DNA of 56,089 bases from Bacteroidales bacterium. GTDB taxonomy: Bacteria > Bacteroidota > Bacteroidia > Bacteroidales > UBA932. Both the position numbers and the translations under genes were made by a program. The notes beneath the pieces are model-generated. The model was given only the letters and a program-made list of their open reading frames with translations. It made no database searches and was not told where the DNA came from. The first letter of the stretch is position 1. Each line of letters begins with the position of its first letter. Positions 33,094 to 41,989 of the stretch are shown here, one piece after another. The DNA is taken from contig JAFPWG010000008.1 of the NCBI GenBank assembly GCA_017395045.1, positions 1 through 56,089 of the forward strand, written 5' to 3'.

Positions 33094-35186
33094 TCTGTAC
33101 ATCCATACAAGGCAAGACGCTGGAGGAAATCCTCGCGATCCTGGACAGCGGCGAAGTGGAGATGGCCGAAATCCGGCTGGACCGCTGCGAATTGGACGAG
33201 GAGGAGATCGAGACGCTGTTCTCCGGCTCCGACGTGCCGCTCATTGCGACCTGCCGGATCGCCGAAGCCGCCCTCCGCGTGCAGGGGGAGGAAAACCTCC
33301 TGGCCGACGCCGGCAAAGTCCTTTCGGAAGACGGACTCTACCTCTCCGAACCGCGCCGGAGCCGCAATGCTGCGGAGGAATTTGCTGAGAATCAGCTCTT
33401 GAAAGCCATCGAGGCCGGTGCGAAATATGTGGACCTGGAAATGGAGGCCCCGCCGATGACGGGCCGCAAGATCCGCCAGGCCTGCCAGCAGTACGGGACA
33501 ATGCTCATCCGCTCGTTCCACGATTTCGAGGGCACCCCGCCCGAGGCGACGTTGCTGTCCCTGCTGGAAAAAGGCCGCCGCTTCGGTGGTGACGTGGTCA
33601 AGATCGTGACCACGGCGGGCTCCGATGCCGATGCCGAAACCGTGCTGTCGCTCTACCGCGAGGCGGAGCCGGGCACGCTCGTGGCCTTCTGCATGGGCTC
33701 CGCAGGACGCGCATCGCGTCTGGAGGCCCTCCGCCACGGCGCCCCCTTCACATACGCCTGCCTCTCGCCCGAAGAAGCTACGGCCCCCGGCCAGTGGACC
33801 GCCGCCGAAATGCGTGACGCCGTCTATGGCGGATTCCGCTTCATCGGCTCGAAGGATCTCTCGATGCCGGCGTCGAAAAGCTTCGCGCAGCGGGCGATCG
33901 TGGCCGCCGCGCTGGCCAGCGGCACGTCCCACCTCTCCGGCTATTCGCCCTGCGGGGACAACGAATCGGCCCTCGCGGCGGCCAGGCGGCTGGGCGCCCG
34001 CGTGAAGGCGGACGGCTCCAATTTGGAGATCACGGGCATTGGTGCTTTTGAGAAGTGCCTGTCCATCAATGAGATAAGCACCGGAGAATCCGGCTTCCTC
34101 ACGCGGATGCTCATCCCCGTGCTGTCGGTCGTCGCCGACGGTCCGGTGCGCGTGACGGGTGAGAAGACGCTGCTCAAGCGTCCCCTCGCCGCGGCGCATG
34201 ACATCATGGCTTCGTTCGGCGTTCGGCTGGTGCCGGAAGGCATCGACCCGGCGCGCAAGAACGACTGCTACATCCCCCTGACCGTGAAGGGTCCGCTGGT
34301 GCCCGGCCGGGCCGACGTGTCCGGCAAGGGCGGCTCGCAGCTCATCTCCGGCCTGCTGGCGGCCCTGCCGCTGGCCGGGAGCCGGTCCACGGTGTATGTC
34401 CACGACCCCCGCAGCATCCCCTATCTGTTCATTACCGTGGACGTGCTCCGCAAGTTCGGCATCGAGATCGGCTCGGAGATGGAAGGGAACGAGGATTTCC
34501 TGCAGACGCAGGACTGGACCTTGTGCACGGGCGTGACGTTCAAGATGCGCGGACACCAGCACTACCACGCGGCGGATTTCCGCATCGAAGGCGACTGGTC
34601 CAGCGCGGCGAACTTCCTCGTCGCGGGCGCCATCTTCGGTGAAGTGGAGGTGGAAGGGCTTGATACCCAGTCCCTTCAGGCCGATATCTCCATCATGGAC
34701 ATCCTGATGGACGCCGGGGCGGGCATGTCCCAGCTGGAAGGCGGGACGCCCACGACCGGTCCGCTCCACGTGGCCAGGGCTCCGCTGAACGCCTTCGAAA
34801 CCGACCTGAACAACTGCCCCGACCTCTTCCCGATCGTGGCCGTTCTCGCCGCTTTCTGCCCGGGCGTCAGCCGCATCCGCGGCGTGGAGCGTCTCGCGCA
34901 CAAGGAGACGGACCGTGCCGCCGCCATCGTGGAGATGCTCACGAAGATGGGAGTTCCCGTCCAGGTCGATGAAGACGAAATGACCGTCGAAGGTATGGGC
35001 CTCCCGCAGCGGATCCTGACCGGAAACCTGCTGAAAGGCGGAAAATTCACTTCCCACGCCGACCATCGCATGGTGATGGCCCTCAAAGTCGCATCCCTGG
35101 GCTGCGACGCCCCCGTGGAGATCGACGACACCGCCTGCGTCGCGAAGTCCTTCCCGGGCTTTAATGGTTTATTCGACAGACTATGA
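33090..35186 (+). CDS. aroDA: AroD-AroA fusion: type I 3-dehydroquinate dehydratase plus EPSP synthase
   Basis: 698 residues in one frame. Residues 1-~240 are a type I dehydroquinase: MAEIRLDRCE, IATCR, YVDLEMEA, RSFHDFEGTPP (catalytic His144), DVVKIVTTA (Schiff-base Lys171) and FCMGSAGRASRL. Residues ~253-698 are EPSP synthase: MPASKSFAQRAIVAAAL, TGESGFLTRML, GDWSSAANFLVAGAI, DLFPIVAVLAAFC and LAHKETDRAAAI. The enzymes act at steps 3 and 6 of the shikimate pathway, separated by AroE and AroK, which are not in the window. ATGA overlaps join it to aroB and aroC. No linker longer than ~15 residues is visible. Both halves keep their key residues. Confidence 0.9.
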   Translation: MICTSIQGKTLEEILAILDSGEVEMAEIRLDRCELDEEEIETLFSGSDVPLIATCRIAEAALRVQGEENLLADAGKVLSEDGLYLSEPRRSRNAAEEFAENQLLKAIEAGAKYVDLEMEAPPMTGRKIRQACQQYGTMLIRSFHDFEGTPPEATLLSLLEKGRRFGGDVVKIVTTAGSDADAETVLSLYREAEPGTLVAFCMGSAGRASRLEALRHGAPFTYACLSPEEATAPGQWTAAEMRDAVYGGFRFIGSKDLSMPASKSFAQRAIVAAALASGTSHLSGYSPCGDNESALAAARRLGARVKADGSNLEITGIGAFEKCLSINEISTGESGFLTRMLIPVLSVVADGPVRVTGEKTLLKRPLAAAHDIMASFGVRLVPEGIDPARKNDCYIPLTVKGPLVPGRADVSGKGGSQLISGLLAALPLAGSRSTVYVHDPRSIPYLFITVDVLRKFGIEIGSEMEGNEDFLQTQDWTLCTGVTFKMRGHQHYHAADFRIEGDWSSAANFLVAGAIFGEVEVEGLDTQSLQADISIMDILMDAGAGMSQLEGGTPTTGPLHVARAPLNAFETDLNNCPDLFPIVAVLAAFCPGVSRIRGVERLAHKETDRAAAIVEMLTKMGVPVQVDEDEMTVEGMGLPQRILTGNLLKGGKFTSHADHRMVMALKVASLGCDAPVEIDDTACVAKSFPGFNGLFDRL

Positions 35187-36373
35187 ACACTTTTGGAACC
35201 ATATTCAGAGTAGGCATCTTCGGCGAATCGCACGGAGAGGAGATTGGCGTCGTCGTGGACGGCGTCGCGCCCGGACTGGAACTGGGCGAGCAGGATTTCC
35301 TGGCCGACATCGCCCGCCGCAGGAGCGGGGCGAAAGGTACGACCCCGCGCATCGAAGCCGATGAGCCGCACATCCTGAGCGGCGTTTATGAAGGTCACAC
35401 GACCGGTGCTCCGCTCACCATTGTATTCCGCAATACGAACACCCGCAGCAACGATTATGAAGGCTTGCAGGACGTTCCGCGTCCGGGTCATGCCGATTAT
35501 ACCGCCAACCTCAAGTACGGCGGGTTCCAGGATCCGCGCGGCGGCGGCCACTTCTCCGGCCGCCTGACGCTTCCCGTCGTCGCGGCGGGCGTCATCGCGA
35601 AAAGACTCCTCTCGGCTACCGTGGCCGGCGCCACGCGTGGCCAGGTGCAGTTCCGCTGCGACGCCGCCCTTACCGAAATCGGTGGAATCACGGATGCAGC
35701 GCAGTGGGATGCCGTTTTGGAGCAGGCCCGCCAGGAAGGCGATTCCCTCGGCGGAGTCGTCGAATGCGTCGTGAGCGGAATTCCCGCCGGACTGGGCGAA
35801 CCCTTCTGGGACAGTGTGGAGTCGAAGCTTTCGCACGCCATCTTCGCCATTCCCGGCGTCCGCGGCGTGGAATTCGGCGACGGCTTTGCCGCCGCCCGGA
35901 TGAAAGGTTCCGAGCACAACGATGTGTACGCCCCGTTCGGCGCCAGCAACTGCGGGAGCCAGCAGCACGAGTGCTGCCACGGCGGCGAGGGCCACGAGTG
36001 TCACGGCGAAGGCCATGACCACGAAGGCGGCTGCTGCCATGACGGCGAAGGCCACGAAGGCGGTCACTGCCACGGTGAAGGTCATCACGAGGGTGGCTGC
36101 TTCCATCGCCGCAGGGGCCTGGTCACCCCTGCCACGAATCACGCCGGCGGCGTGAACGGCGGCATCACCAACGGTAACCCGCTGGTGTTCCGCGTGGCTT
36201 TCAAACCCACTTCCAGTATCGCCAAAGCCCAGGAAACCTATGATTTCGCCAAGGGAGAAATGACCACCCTGCAGGTTCCGGGCCGTCACGACACCTGTTT
36301 CGCCCTCCGCACGCCCGTCATCGTGGAGGCCATGGCTGCCATCGTCCTGGCGGACCTTCTCGGTCAATCCTAG
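35183..36373 (+). CDS. aroC: Chorismate synthase with a His/Cys-rich insertion
   Basis: 396 residues. The synthase landmarks are present: GIFGESHGEEIG with catalytic His17, RRSGAKGTTPRIE, RPGHADYTANLKYG (His103), DPRGGGHFSGR, GSEHND (242-247) and, after the insert, TNHAGGVNGGITNG (318 on; the usual motif is TNxAGG). Between residues ~252 and ~313 lies a 60-residue segment with 13 His, 8 Cys and many Gly/Glu that ordinary chorismate synthases lack; they run from GSEHND to TNxAGG with only ~15 residues. The frame is continuous. The enzyme needs reduced FMN and makes chorismate from EPSP. Coupled to aroDA (ATGA) and 6 nt before sufB. Confidence 0.93.
   Translation: MNTFGTIFRVGIFGESHGEEIGVVVDGVAPGLELGEQDFLADIARRRSGAKGTTPRIEADEPHILSGVYEGHTTGAPLTIVFRNTNTRSNDYEGLQDVPRPGHADYTANLKYGGFQDPRGGGHFSGRLTLPVVAAGVIAKRLLSATVAGATRGQVQFRCDAALTEIGGITDAAQWDAVLEQARQEGDSLGGVVECVVSGIPAGLGEPFWDSVESKLSHAIFAIPGVRGVEFGDGFAAARMKGSEHNDVYAPFGASNCGSQQHECCHGGEGHECHGEGHDHEGGCCHDGEGHEGGHCHGEGHHEGGCFHRRRGLVTPATNHAGGVNGGITNGNPLVFRVAFKPTSSIAKAQETYDFAKGEMTTLQVPGRHDTCFALRTPVIVEAMAAIVLADLLGQS
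35940..36118 (+). other. Segment of aroC encoding the His/Cys/Gly/Glu-rich insert
   Basis: Codes for residues ~253-312 of AroC. The core unit GEGHE(x)GGCxH recurs about four times with His every 3-6 residues (262, 266, 271, 274, 278, 280, 286, 291, 295, 297, 301, 302, 308) and Cys at 257, 264, 265, 273, 284, 285, 296 and 306. The DNA is built from near-repeats of GGCxACGAAGGC-like units, which points to origin by repeat expansion. The insert is followed by RRRG before the conserved fold resumes. Confidence 0.85.
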
Positions 36374-36379
36374 ACACGT

Positions 36380-37822
36380 ATGGACCAGGACAAGCAGATC
36401 ATACAGGAATTCACTGCCGGGGAGTACAAGGAAGGCTTCGTGACGGATGTGGAGCAGGAGTTCGTGCCCAAGGGTCTGAACGAAGACATCATCCGTACGA
36501 TTTCCCGCCTGAAGGAGGAGCCGGACTGGCTGCTGGAATTCCGCCTGGACGCGTTCCGGAAATGGCAGAAGATGGAAATGCCCCGCTGGGCCCACCTGGA
36601 CCTCCCCGAAATCGACTTCCAGGACATCATCTATTACGCCGCCCCCAAGAAGGACAAGGACCGCCCGAAGGAGATCGATCCGAAACTGGCCGAAACCTTC
36701 GAGAAACTGGGCATCCCCCTGAAGGAGCGCGACGTGCTCGCCGGGGTCGTGGCCGTGGATGCCGTATTCGACTCTGTTTCAGTTACAACCACCTTCCGGA
36801 AAACGCTGGCGGAGAAAGGCATTATCTTCTGCTCGTTCTCCGAGGCAGTGAAGGAGCATCCGGACCTGGTGCGGAAATATCTCGCCACCGTGGTCCCTTC
36901 CGGCGACAATTATTTCGCCGCCCTGAACAGCGCCGTGTTCTCCGACGGCTCTTTCTGCTACATCCCCAAGGGGGTGCGCTGCCCGATGGACCTCAGCAGT
37001 TACTTCCGGATCAACGCCCGCGGTACCGGCCAGTTCGAGCGCACGCTCATCGTGGCCGACGAGGGGTCTTACGTAAGTTATATGGAAGGCTGTACCGCGC
37101 CCATGCGCGATGAGCAGCAGCTCCACGCCGCCGTGGTGGAAATCATCGTGGAGAAGGATGCCGACGTCAAATACTCCACCGTCCAGAACTGGTATCCCGG
37201 CGACGCCGACGGCAAGGGCGGCATCCTGAACCTTGTCACCAAGCGCGGCATCTGCAAGGGCGACGGGGCGCACCTGAGCTGGACCCAGGTGGAAACGGGT
37301 TCCGCCATTACCTGGAAGTACCCGTCGACCATCCTGAAGGGGGACAATTCGGCCTCCGAGTTCTATTCCGTGGCGGTCACGAACAACTACCAGCAGGCCG
37401 ATACGGGCACGAAGATGGTCCACATCGGCCGGAACACCAAGAGCCGCATCGTCTCGAAGGGCATTTCCGCCGGCCGCAGCCAGAACAGCTACCGCGGCCT
37501 GGTGCGGATGAACGCCGGGGCGAAGAACGCCCGCAACTATTCGCAGTGCGACAGCCTCCTGATCGGTTCCAAATGCGGGGCCCACACCTTCCCGGTCATC
37601 CGCTCGGACAACCCGACGGCCGTCGTGGAGCATGAGGCTACGACCTCGAAGATCAGCGAGGACCAGCTGTTCTACTGCAACCAGCGCGGCATCGGCCCCG
37701 AAGAGGCCGTGGGCCTGATCGTCAACGGGTATGCCCGGGAGGTCCTCTCCCGCCTCCCGATGGAGTTCGCGGTGGAGGCGCAGAAACTGCTGCAAGTATC
37801 ACTTGAAGGATCGGTAGGATGA
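36380..37822 (+). CDS. sufB: Fe-S cluster assembly scaffold SufB
   Basis: 480 residues, normal length. [32 protein letters not shown] in the beta-helix and [31 protein letters not shown] near the C-terminus are SufB hallmarks (cluster-related Cys in SQCDSLLIG). It forms SufBC2D, on which [4Fe-4S] clusters are built using sulfur from SufS/SufE. Sits in the operon just after aroC. Its end overlaps the pnuC start by 4 nt. Confidence 0.95.
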   Translation: MDQDKQIIQEFTAGEYKEGFVTDVEQEFVPKGLNEDIIRTISRLKEEPDWLLEFRLDAFRKWQKMEMPRWAHLDLPEIDFQDIIYYAAPKKDKDRPKEIDPKLAETFEKLGIPLKERDVLAGVVAVDAVFDSVSVTTTFRKTLAEKGIIFCSFSEAVKEHPDLVRKYLATVVPSGDNYFAALNSAVFSDGSFCYIPKGVRCPMDLSSYFRINARGTGQFERTLIVADEGSYVSYMEGCTAPMRDEQQLHAAVVEIIVEKDADVKYSTVQNWYPGDADGKGGILNLVTKRGICKGDGAHLSWTQVETGSAITWKYPSTILKGDNSASEFYSVAVTNNYQQADTGTKMVHIGRNTKSRIVSKGISAGRSQNSYRGLVRMNAGAKNARNYSQCDSLLIGSKCGAHTFPVIRSDNPTAVVEHEATTSKISEDQLFYCNQRGIGPEEAVGLIVNGYAREVLSRLPMEFAVEAQKLLQVSLEGSVG

Positions 37823-38443
37823 TGGAATGGACTGATATCGTTTTATTTACGCTCGGCGGAAAGCCGGTGCTGCTGCTGGATCTCATCAGCTCGCTGCTGG
37901 GACTTGCGACCGTATTTCTCGCCGGCCGGAACTCGAAGTACAACTTCTGGGTGGGGTACCTTTATACGGCGGCCCTGTTTTTCCTGTTCTGGTCGCGGAA
38001 CCTGTACGCGAACCTGCTGCTCCAGCCCATCTCCCTGGCCATCAACGTATTCGGCCATTGGCGCTGGACGCATCCGAAGGAGGATGAACGTTCGTCGGAG
38101 GATGCGAACAAGTTGAAGGTCAGCATGCTTTCCTGGCCGCAGCGGGGATTCACCGTCGCGGCGATCCTGGTCGTCGCCCTGGCCTGGGGCTGGGTGATGA
38201 AGTCGCTCTTCCCCTCCAATCCGGCGCCCTACCTGGACTGCTGCGTGACGGTCCTGATCCTCACGGCGCAGCTGCTGTCGGCCATGAAGAAATGGGACTG
38301 CTGGATGGCCTGGCTCATCGTGAACGTGACCCAGATCATCCTGCATGTCAGCGTGGGCAACGTGTTCATGCCCATCGTGTGCGGCCTGTACCTGGTGAAC
38401 GGTCTCTGGTCGCTGTATTCCTGGATGAAACTGTACAAGAAAA

Positions 38444-38451
<8 letters not shown>
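37819..38451 (+). CDS. pnuC: Nicotinamide riboside transporter PnuC
   Basis: 210 residues, ~7 helices. [37 protein letters not shown] and [15 protein letters not shown] match the PnuC fold, including the conserved Trp/Asn residues of the substrate channel. It takes up nicotinamide riboside for NAD synthesis. Overlaps sufB at its start and sufC by 8 nt at its end, so it is truly embedded in the suf operon. No thiamine riboswitch or NadR site is visible, so the nicotinamide-riboside assignment rests on family resemblance; related PnuT carries thiamine. Confidence 0.83.
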
Positions 38452-39187
<736 letters not shown>

Positions 39188-39189
39188 GG

Positions 39190-39783
39190 ATGGGATACGG
39201 CAATTACAGGGATCCGATGAAGGCCCGGCCGGCACAGTACGTGGTCGGGGCCGGCGAGAAGCTGGAACTGTCCTTCGTCGTGCTGCCCGGCGAGTCGCGG
39301 GACATCGAGGTGTCCATCGACCTGGTGGGTGAAGGGGCGGAGGTCACGCTCAAGGGCCTGTACCTGTGCGGCGGCGACGAGCGGGTGAACTTCCGCATCC
39401 TGATGCATCACCGGGCACCGGGCTGCGTCTCGCACCAGCTGTTCAACGGCATCGCGAGCGGTTCGTCCAAGGTGACTTTCGAGGGCCGCATCGTCGTGGC
39501 GCCGGATGCCCAGAAGACCGAGGCCTACCAGGAGAACCACAACATCGTCCTGTCCGACGACGCGCACGTGGAAGCTACGCCCCAGCTGGAGATCTATGCC
39601 GACGACGTCAAGTGCTCCCATGGAGCCACTGTCGGCCGCCTGGACGAGGAGGCTCAGTTCTACATGCGTTCCCGAGGCATACCCGAGCAGGAAGCGCGCG
39701 TCCTGCAGATGCTGTCCTTCCTGTCTTCCGTGACTCCGGAAGGGCGGGAGAAGGAGATTGAGGGCGCCGTCCGCGCCTTGTAA
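39190..39783 (+). CDS. sufD: Short SufD-like protein
   Basis: 197 residues, while usual SufD proteins are about 400-450. What remains is part of the beta-helix and the C-terminal helical domain: GCVSHQLFNGIASGSSKVTF, NHNIVLSDDAHVEATPQLEI and VKCSHGATVGRLDEEAQFY, which keeps the His of CSHGATVG. The N-terminal helical domain and roughly half of the helix coils are missing; the start at 39190, 2 nt after sufC, leaves no room upstream. It could still dimerise with SufB through the kept end. No sufS or sufE follows. Confidence 0.85.
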   Translation: MGYGNYRDPMKARPAQYVVGAGEKLELSFVVLPGESRDIEVSIDLVGEGAEVTLKGLYLCGGDERVNFRILMHHRAPGCVSHQLFNGIASGSSKVTFEGRIVVAPDAQKTEAYQENHNIVLSDDAHVEATPQLEIYADDVKCSHGATVGRLDEEAQFYMRSRGIPEQEARVLQMLSFLSSVTPEGREKEIEGAVRAL

Positions 39784-39806
39784 GTCCCAAATAATTCCTA
39801 TCTTTG
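39778..39806 (+). promoter_or_regulatory. Promoter of the DUF6377 regulator gene
   Basis: TTG 39778-39780 (inside the sufD end), 18 nt, TATCTTTG 39799-39806; the ATG follows at 39811, so initiation would give an almost leaderless message. Confidence 0.6.
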
Positions 39807-39810
39807 CGAC

Positions 39811-41445
39811 ATGCGCTCAAAGGCTAGTGTCTTACTCTCCTTTGCGGTTGTCGCCCTGATGGCGGCCGCCTGCGTCCGGCATGACCAGCTGGACCATTCC
39901 ACCCGCCGGCTGCTGAACGAGCTGGACGGCTACGTAGCAGCCCGGGAGGTGTACGTGGCCCGCAAGCTGGACCAGATGGAAGCCCTCCACAAGCTGTGCC
40001 GTACCACGGAAGACCCGGAACGCCGTTTCGACCTGGAGATGACGATGGCCGGCGAATACTTCGCCTTCAGTTTTGATTCCACGCAGGCCTGCCTGAAGCG
40101 CTGCCAGGAACTGGCCCTGGCTTTGAAGGACCGGGAGCGCCACGACCTCGCCACCATCCAGTTGGGCCACCTGTATGCCAAGGCCGGCAGTTACATGGAG
40201 GCCAACAGCATCCTGTATGGGCAGATTGACACGGCCGCCTTGTCGGAAGATCTTCTGAATGAATATCTTTACTACCTTTACGACTTCAGCAGGGACCTGG
40301 CTGGGAATTCCGGCATGGTGGAGCGGTTGTCCATCCCGCCGGCCGTCTCTTTCCGGAACCGTCTTCTGGCCCGGCTTCCCAAGGACAGTGAAAAATGGCG
40401 CACCCTTCGTCGGGATGAATTGTATGATGAAGGGCGGCTGGCATCGGCCGACAGCCTTGCGCGCATCCTGCTCGCCGGCACCAGTCCGGAGGAGCATGAT
40501 TACGCCATCTATGCCTTCCATCTCTCCGACATCGCGGAGCGGGACGGCCGCCCGGCTGACCGGATCGCCTGGCTCGTCCGTTCGGCGGAGTGCGACCTGA
40601 TCAATGCCGTCCGGGACTACGCATCCCTGACGATGGTGGCCCAGAACATCGTTTCCCAGGATGTGGACCGGTCGTTCCGTTACCTCCGGATCGCCCAGGA
40701 GGACGCCCTGGCCTATAATGCGAAACTGCGTCCGTGGCAGATTTCCCGCTTCCTGATGGAAGTGGAGGACGCCTATACCGCCCGGCAGGCACGGGCCCGC
40801 ACCCTTTCCAGGATTTCCGCGATCCTGCTTGCCATCCTGGTTGCGGCCCTTTCCATCATCACCTGGTTCCTGGTTTCCAAGTCCCGGAAACTCTCCAGGG
40901 TGCGGGAACAGCTGGAGAGCAGCAATGCCAAGCTGGCCCGCGCCAACGAGGAACTCAACGGGCTGAACAAGCAGATTTCCAAGGCCGACAAGATGAAGGA
41001 GGGCTATATCATCGATTTCCTGCAGGGCCTTTCGGAACAGGTCGCCGTACAACGGTCGGAGGATAACCGTTTCCGAAACCTGCTGAAGCAGGGCAAGTCG
41101 GACCAGCTGTTCAAGGAGCTGGCCATCTCCGAACGGTCGGAGCGGACGCGGGAGGAGTTCTATCGCAAGTTCGACGAGACTTTCCTGGGCCTGTACCCCG
41201 ATTTCGTGGAACAGTTCAACGGCCTTCTCCAGGAGGGAGCTCGCATCAATCCGCCGAAGGACAGGCTCACGACGGAGCTACGGATTTTCGCCCTGATCCG
41301 CCTCGGTGTGGACGATTCCAAGAAGATCGCGGCCATGCTGGACTACTCCGTGAGCACCATCTATAACTATAAGGTTGCCGTGAAGAATGCGGCCCTCGGA
41401 GACCGCGACAAGTTCGAAGAGCAGGTGAAAATGATTGGAAAGTAG
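39811..41445 (+). CDS. DUF6377-type PUL regulator with TPR-like sensor and C-terminal HTH
   Basis: 544 residues. A lipoprotein-like signal (VVALMAAAC, Cys ~21) is followed by a helical TPR-like region (~30-320), a transmembrane helix at ~332-352 (ISAILLAILVAALSIITWF) and a coiled coil (~355-400). The conserved C-terminal domain (~400-544) ends in a LuxR-like HTH (MLDYSVSTIYNYKVAVKN). This is the layout of the DUF6377 proteins found next to SusCD pairs. The periplasmic part probably senses oligosaccharides or partner proteins, and the cytoplasmic HTH controls the locus downstream. Encoded directly upstream of susC. Confidence 0.82.
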   Translation: MRSKASVLLSFAVVALMAAACVRHDQLDHSTRRLLNELDGYVAAREVYVARKLDQMEALHKLCRTTEDPERRFDLEMTMAGEYFAFSFDSTQACLKRCQELALALKDRERHDLATIQLGHLYAKAGSYMEANSILYGQIDTAALSEDLLNEYLYYLYDFSRDLAGNSGMVERLSIPPAVSFRNRLLARLPKDSEKWRTLRRDELYDEGRLASADSLARILLAGTSPEEHDYAIYAFHLSDIAERDGRPADRIAWLVRSAECDLINAVRDYASLTMVAQNIVSQDVDRSFRYLRIAQEDALAYNAKLRPWQISRFLMEVEDAYTARQARARTLSRISAILLAILVAALSIITWFLVSKSRKLSRVREQLESSNAKLARANEELNGLNKQISKADKMKEGYIIDFLQGLSEQVAVQRSEDNRFRNLLKQGKSDQLFKELAISERSERTREEFYRKFDETFLGLYPDFVEQFNGLLQEGARINPPKDRLTTELRIFALIRLGVDDSKKIAAMLDYSVSTIYNYKVAVKNAALGDRDKFEEQVKMIGK

Positions 41446-41650
41446 CGGGTTCCGGTCTATTATTCCACTACTTTTTTTGCCTATTAAAATCTTTTAATAA
41501 GCTATTATTCAATAAGATAGCTACTACTTTGCGATACTTTTATTTCCTTATACGCGCGGTGTATGTTCATCGCGCGTAATTTTGCACTTGACCAAGTGTC
41601 GGAACACAACTCATTTAACAATAACCAACGCACAACCAAACCAAACGCGT
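41446..41650 (+). promoter_or_regulatory. AT-rich control region of the susC operon
   Basis: Contains TATTAAAA-TC-TTTTAATA (41482-41499, perfect 8-bp arms), AGCTAT...ATAGCT (41500-41505 and 41517-41522), and ACGCGCG...CGCGCGT flanking ~41551-41577. A -7 box TAATTTTG lies at 41577-41584, giving a leader of ~63 nt before ATG 41651. The palindromes are candidate binding sites for the DUF6377 regulator. Confidence 0.5.
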
Positions 41651-41986
41651 ATGAAAAGATTTGCTACTCTAATCCTTGCATTGGGATTGAGCCTGGCTGC
41701 ATTCGCGCAGAACGTTACCGTCAAGGGTATCGTCCTGGACAATGCGCGCCAGCCGATTATCGGCGCTTTTGTCGTTGAGCAGGGAACCAGCAACGGTACC
41801 ATGACCGGCCTGGACGGAGACTTCACGCTCCGCGCGGCTGAGGGCGCCGTCCTGGAAATCTCCTGTATCGGCTATGTGACCCAGACCGTTACGGCCGTTC
41901 CGGACCGCACCCTGGAAATCATCCTCCCCGAGGATGCCGAGATGCTGGAGGAAACCGTCGTCATCGGTTATGGCGTCCAGAAATAA
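41651..41986 (+). CDS. SusC N-terminal part: signal peptide, carboxypeptidase-like domain and TonB box, ending at an in-frame TAA
   Basis: 111 residues. The signal peptide ends AAFAQ (20). Residues ~22-100 are the beta-sandwich N-terminal extension (NVTVKGIVLDNARQPIIGA, SNGTMTGLDGDFTL) usual in SusC proteins, then the TonB-box region EETVVIGYGVQK. The TAA at 41984-41986 stops the frame where the plug normally continues. The next codons (TCC GTG GTG ACG) read on in the same frame, so this is one gene interrupted by a stop, not a frameshift. AAA to TAA is a single-base change; GVQKKS is what an intact gene would have. Confidence 0.75.
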   Translation: MKRFATLILALGLSLAAFAQNVTVKGIVLDNARQPIIGAFVVEQGTSNGTMTGLDGDFTLRAAEGAVLEISCIGYVTQTVTAVPDRTLEIILPEDAEMLEETVVIGYGVQK

Positions 41987-41989
41987 TCC

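Noticed and set aside
35940-36118. aroC insert as a frameshift or separate small gene
   Set aside because: The frame is continuous, flanking motifs are in the same frame, and no start or stop separates the segment.
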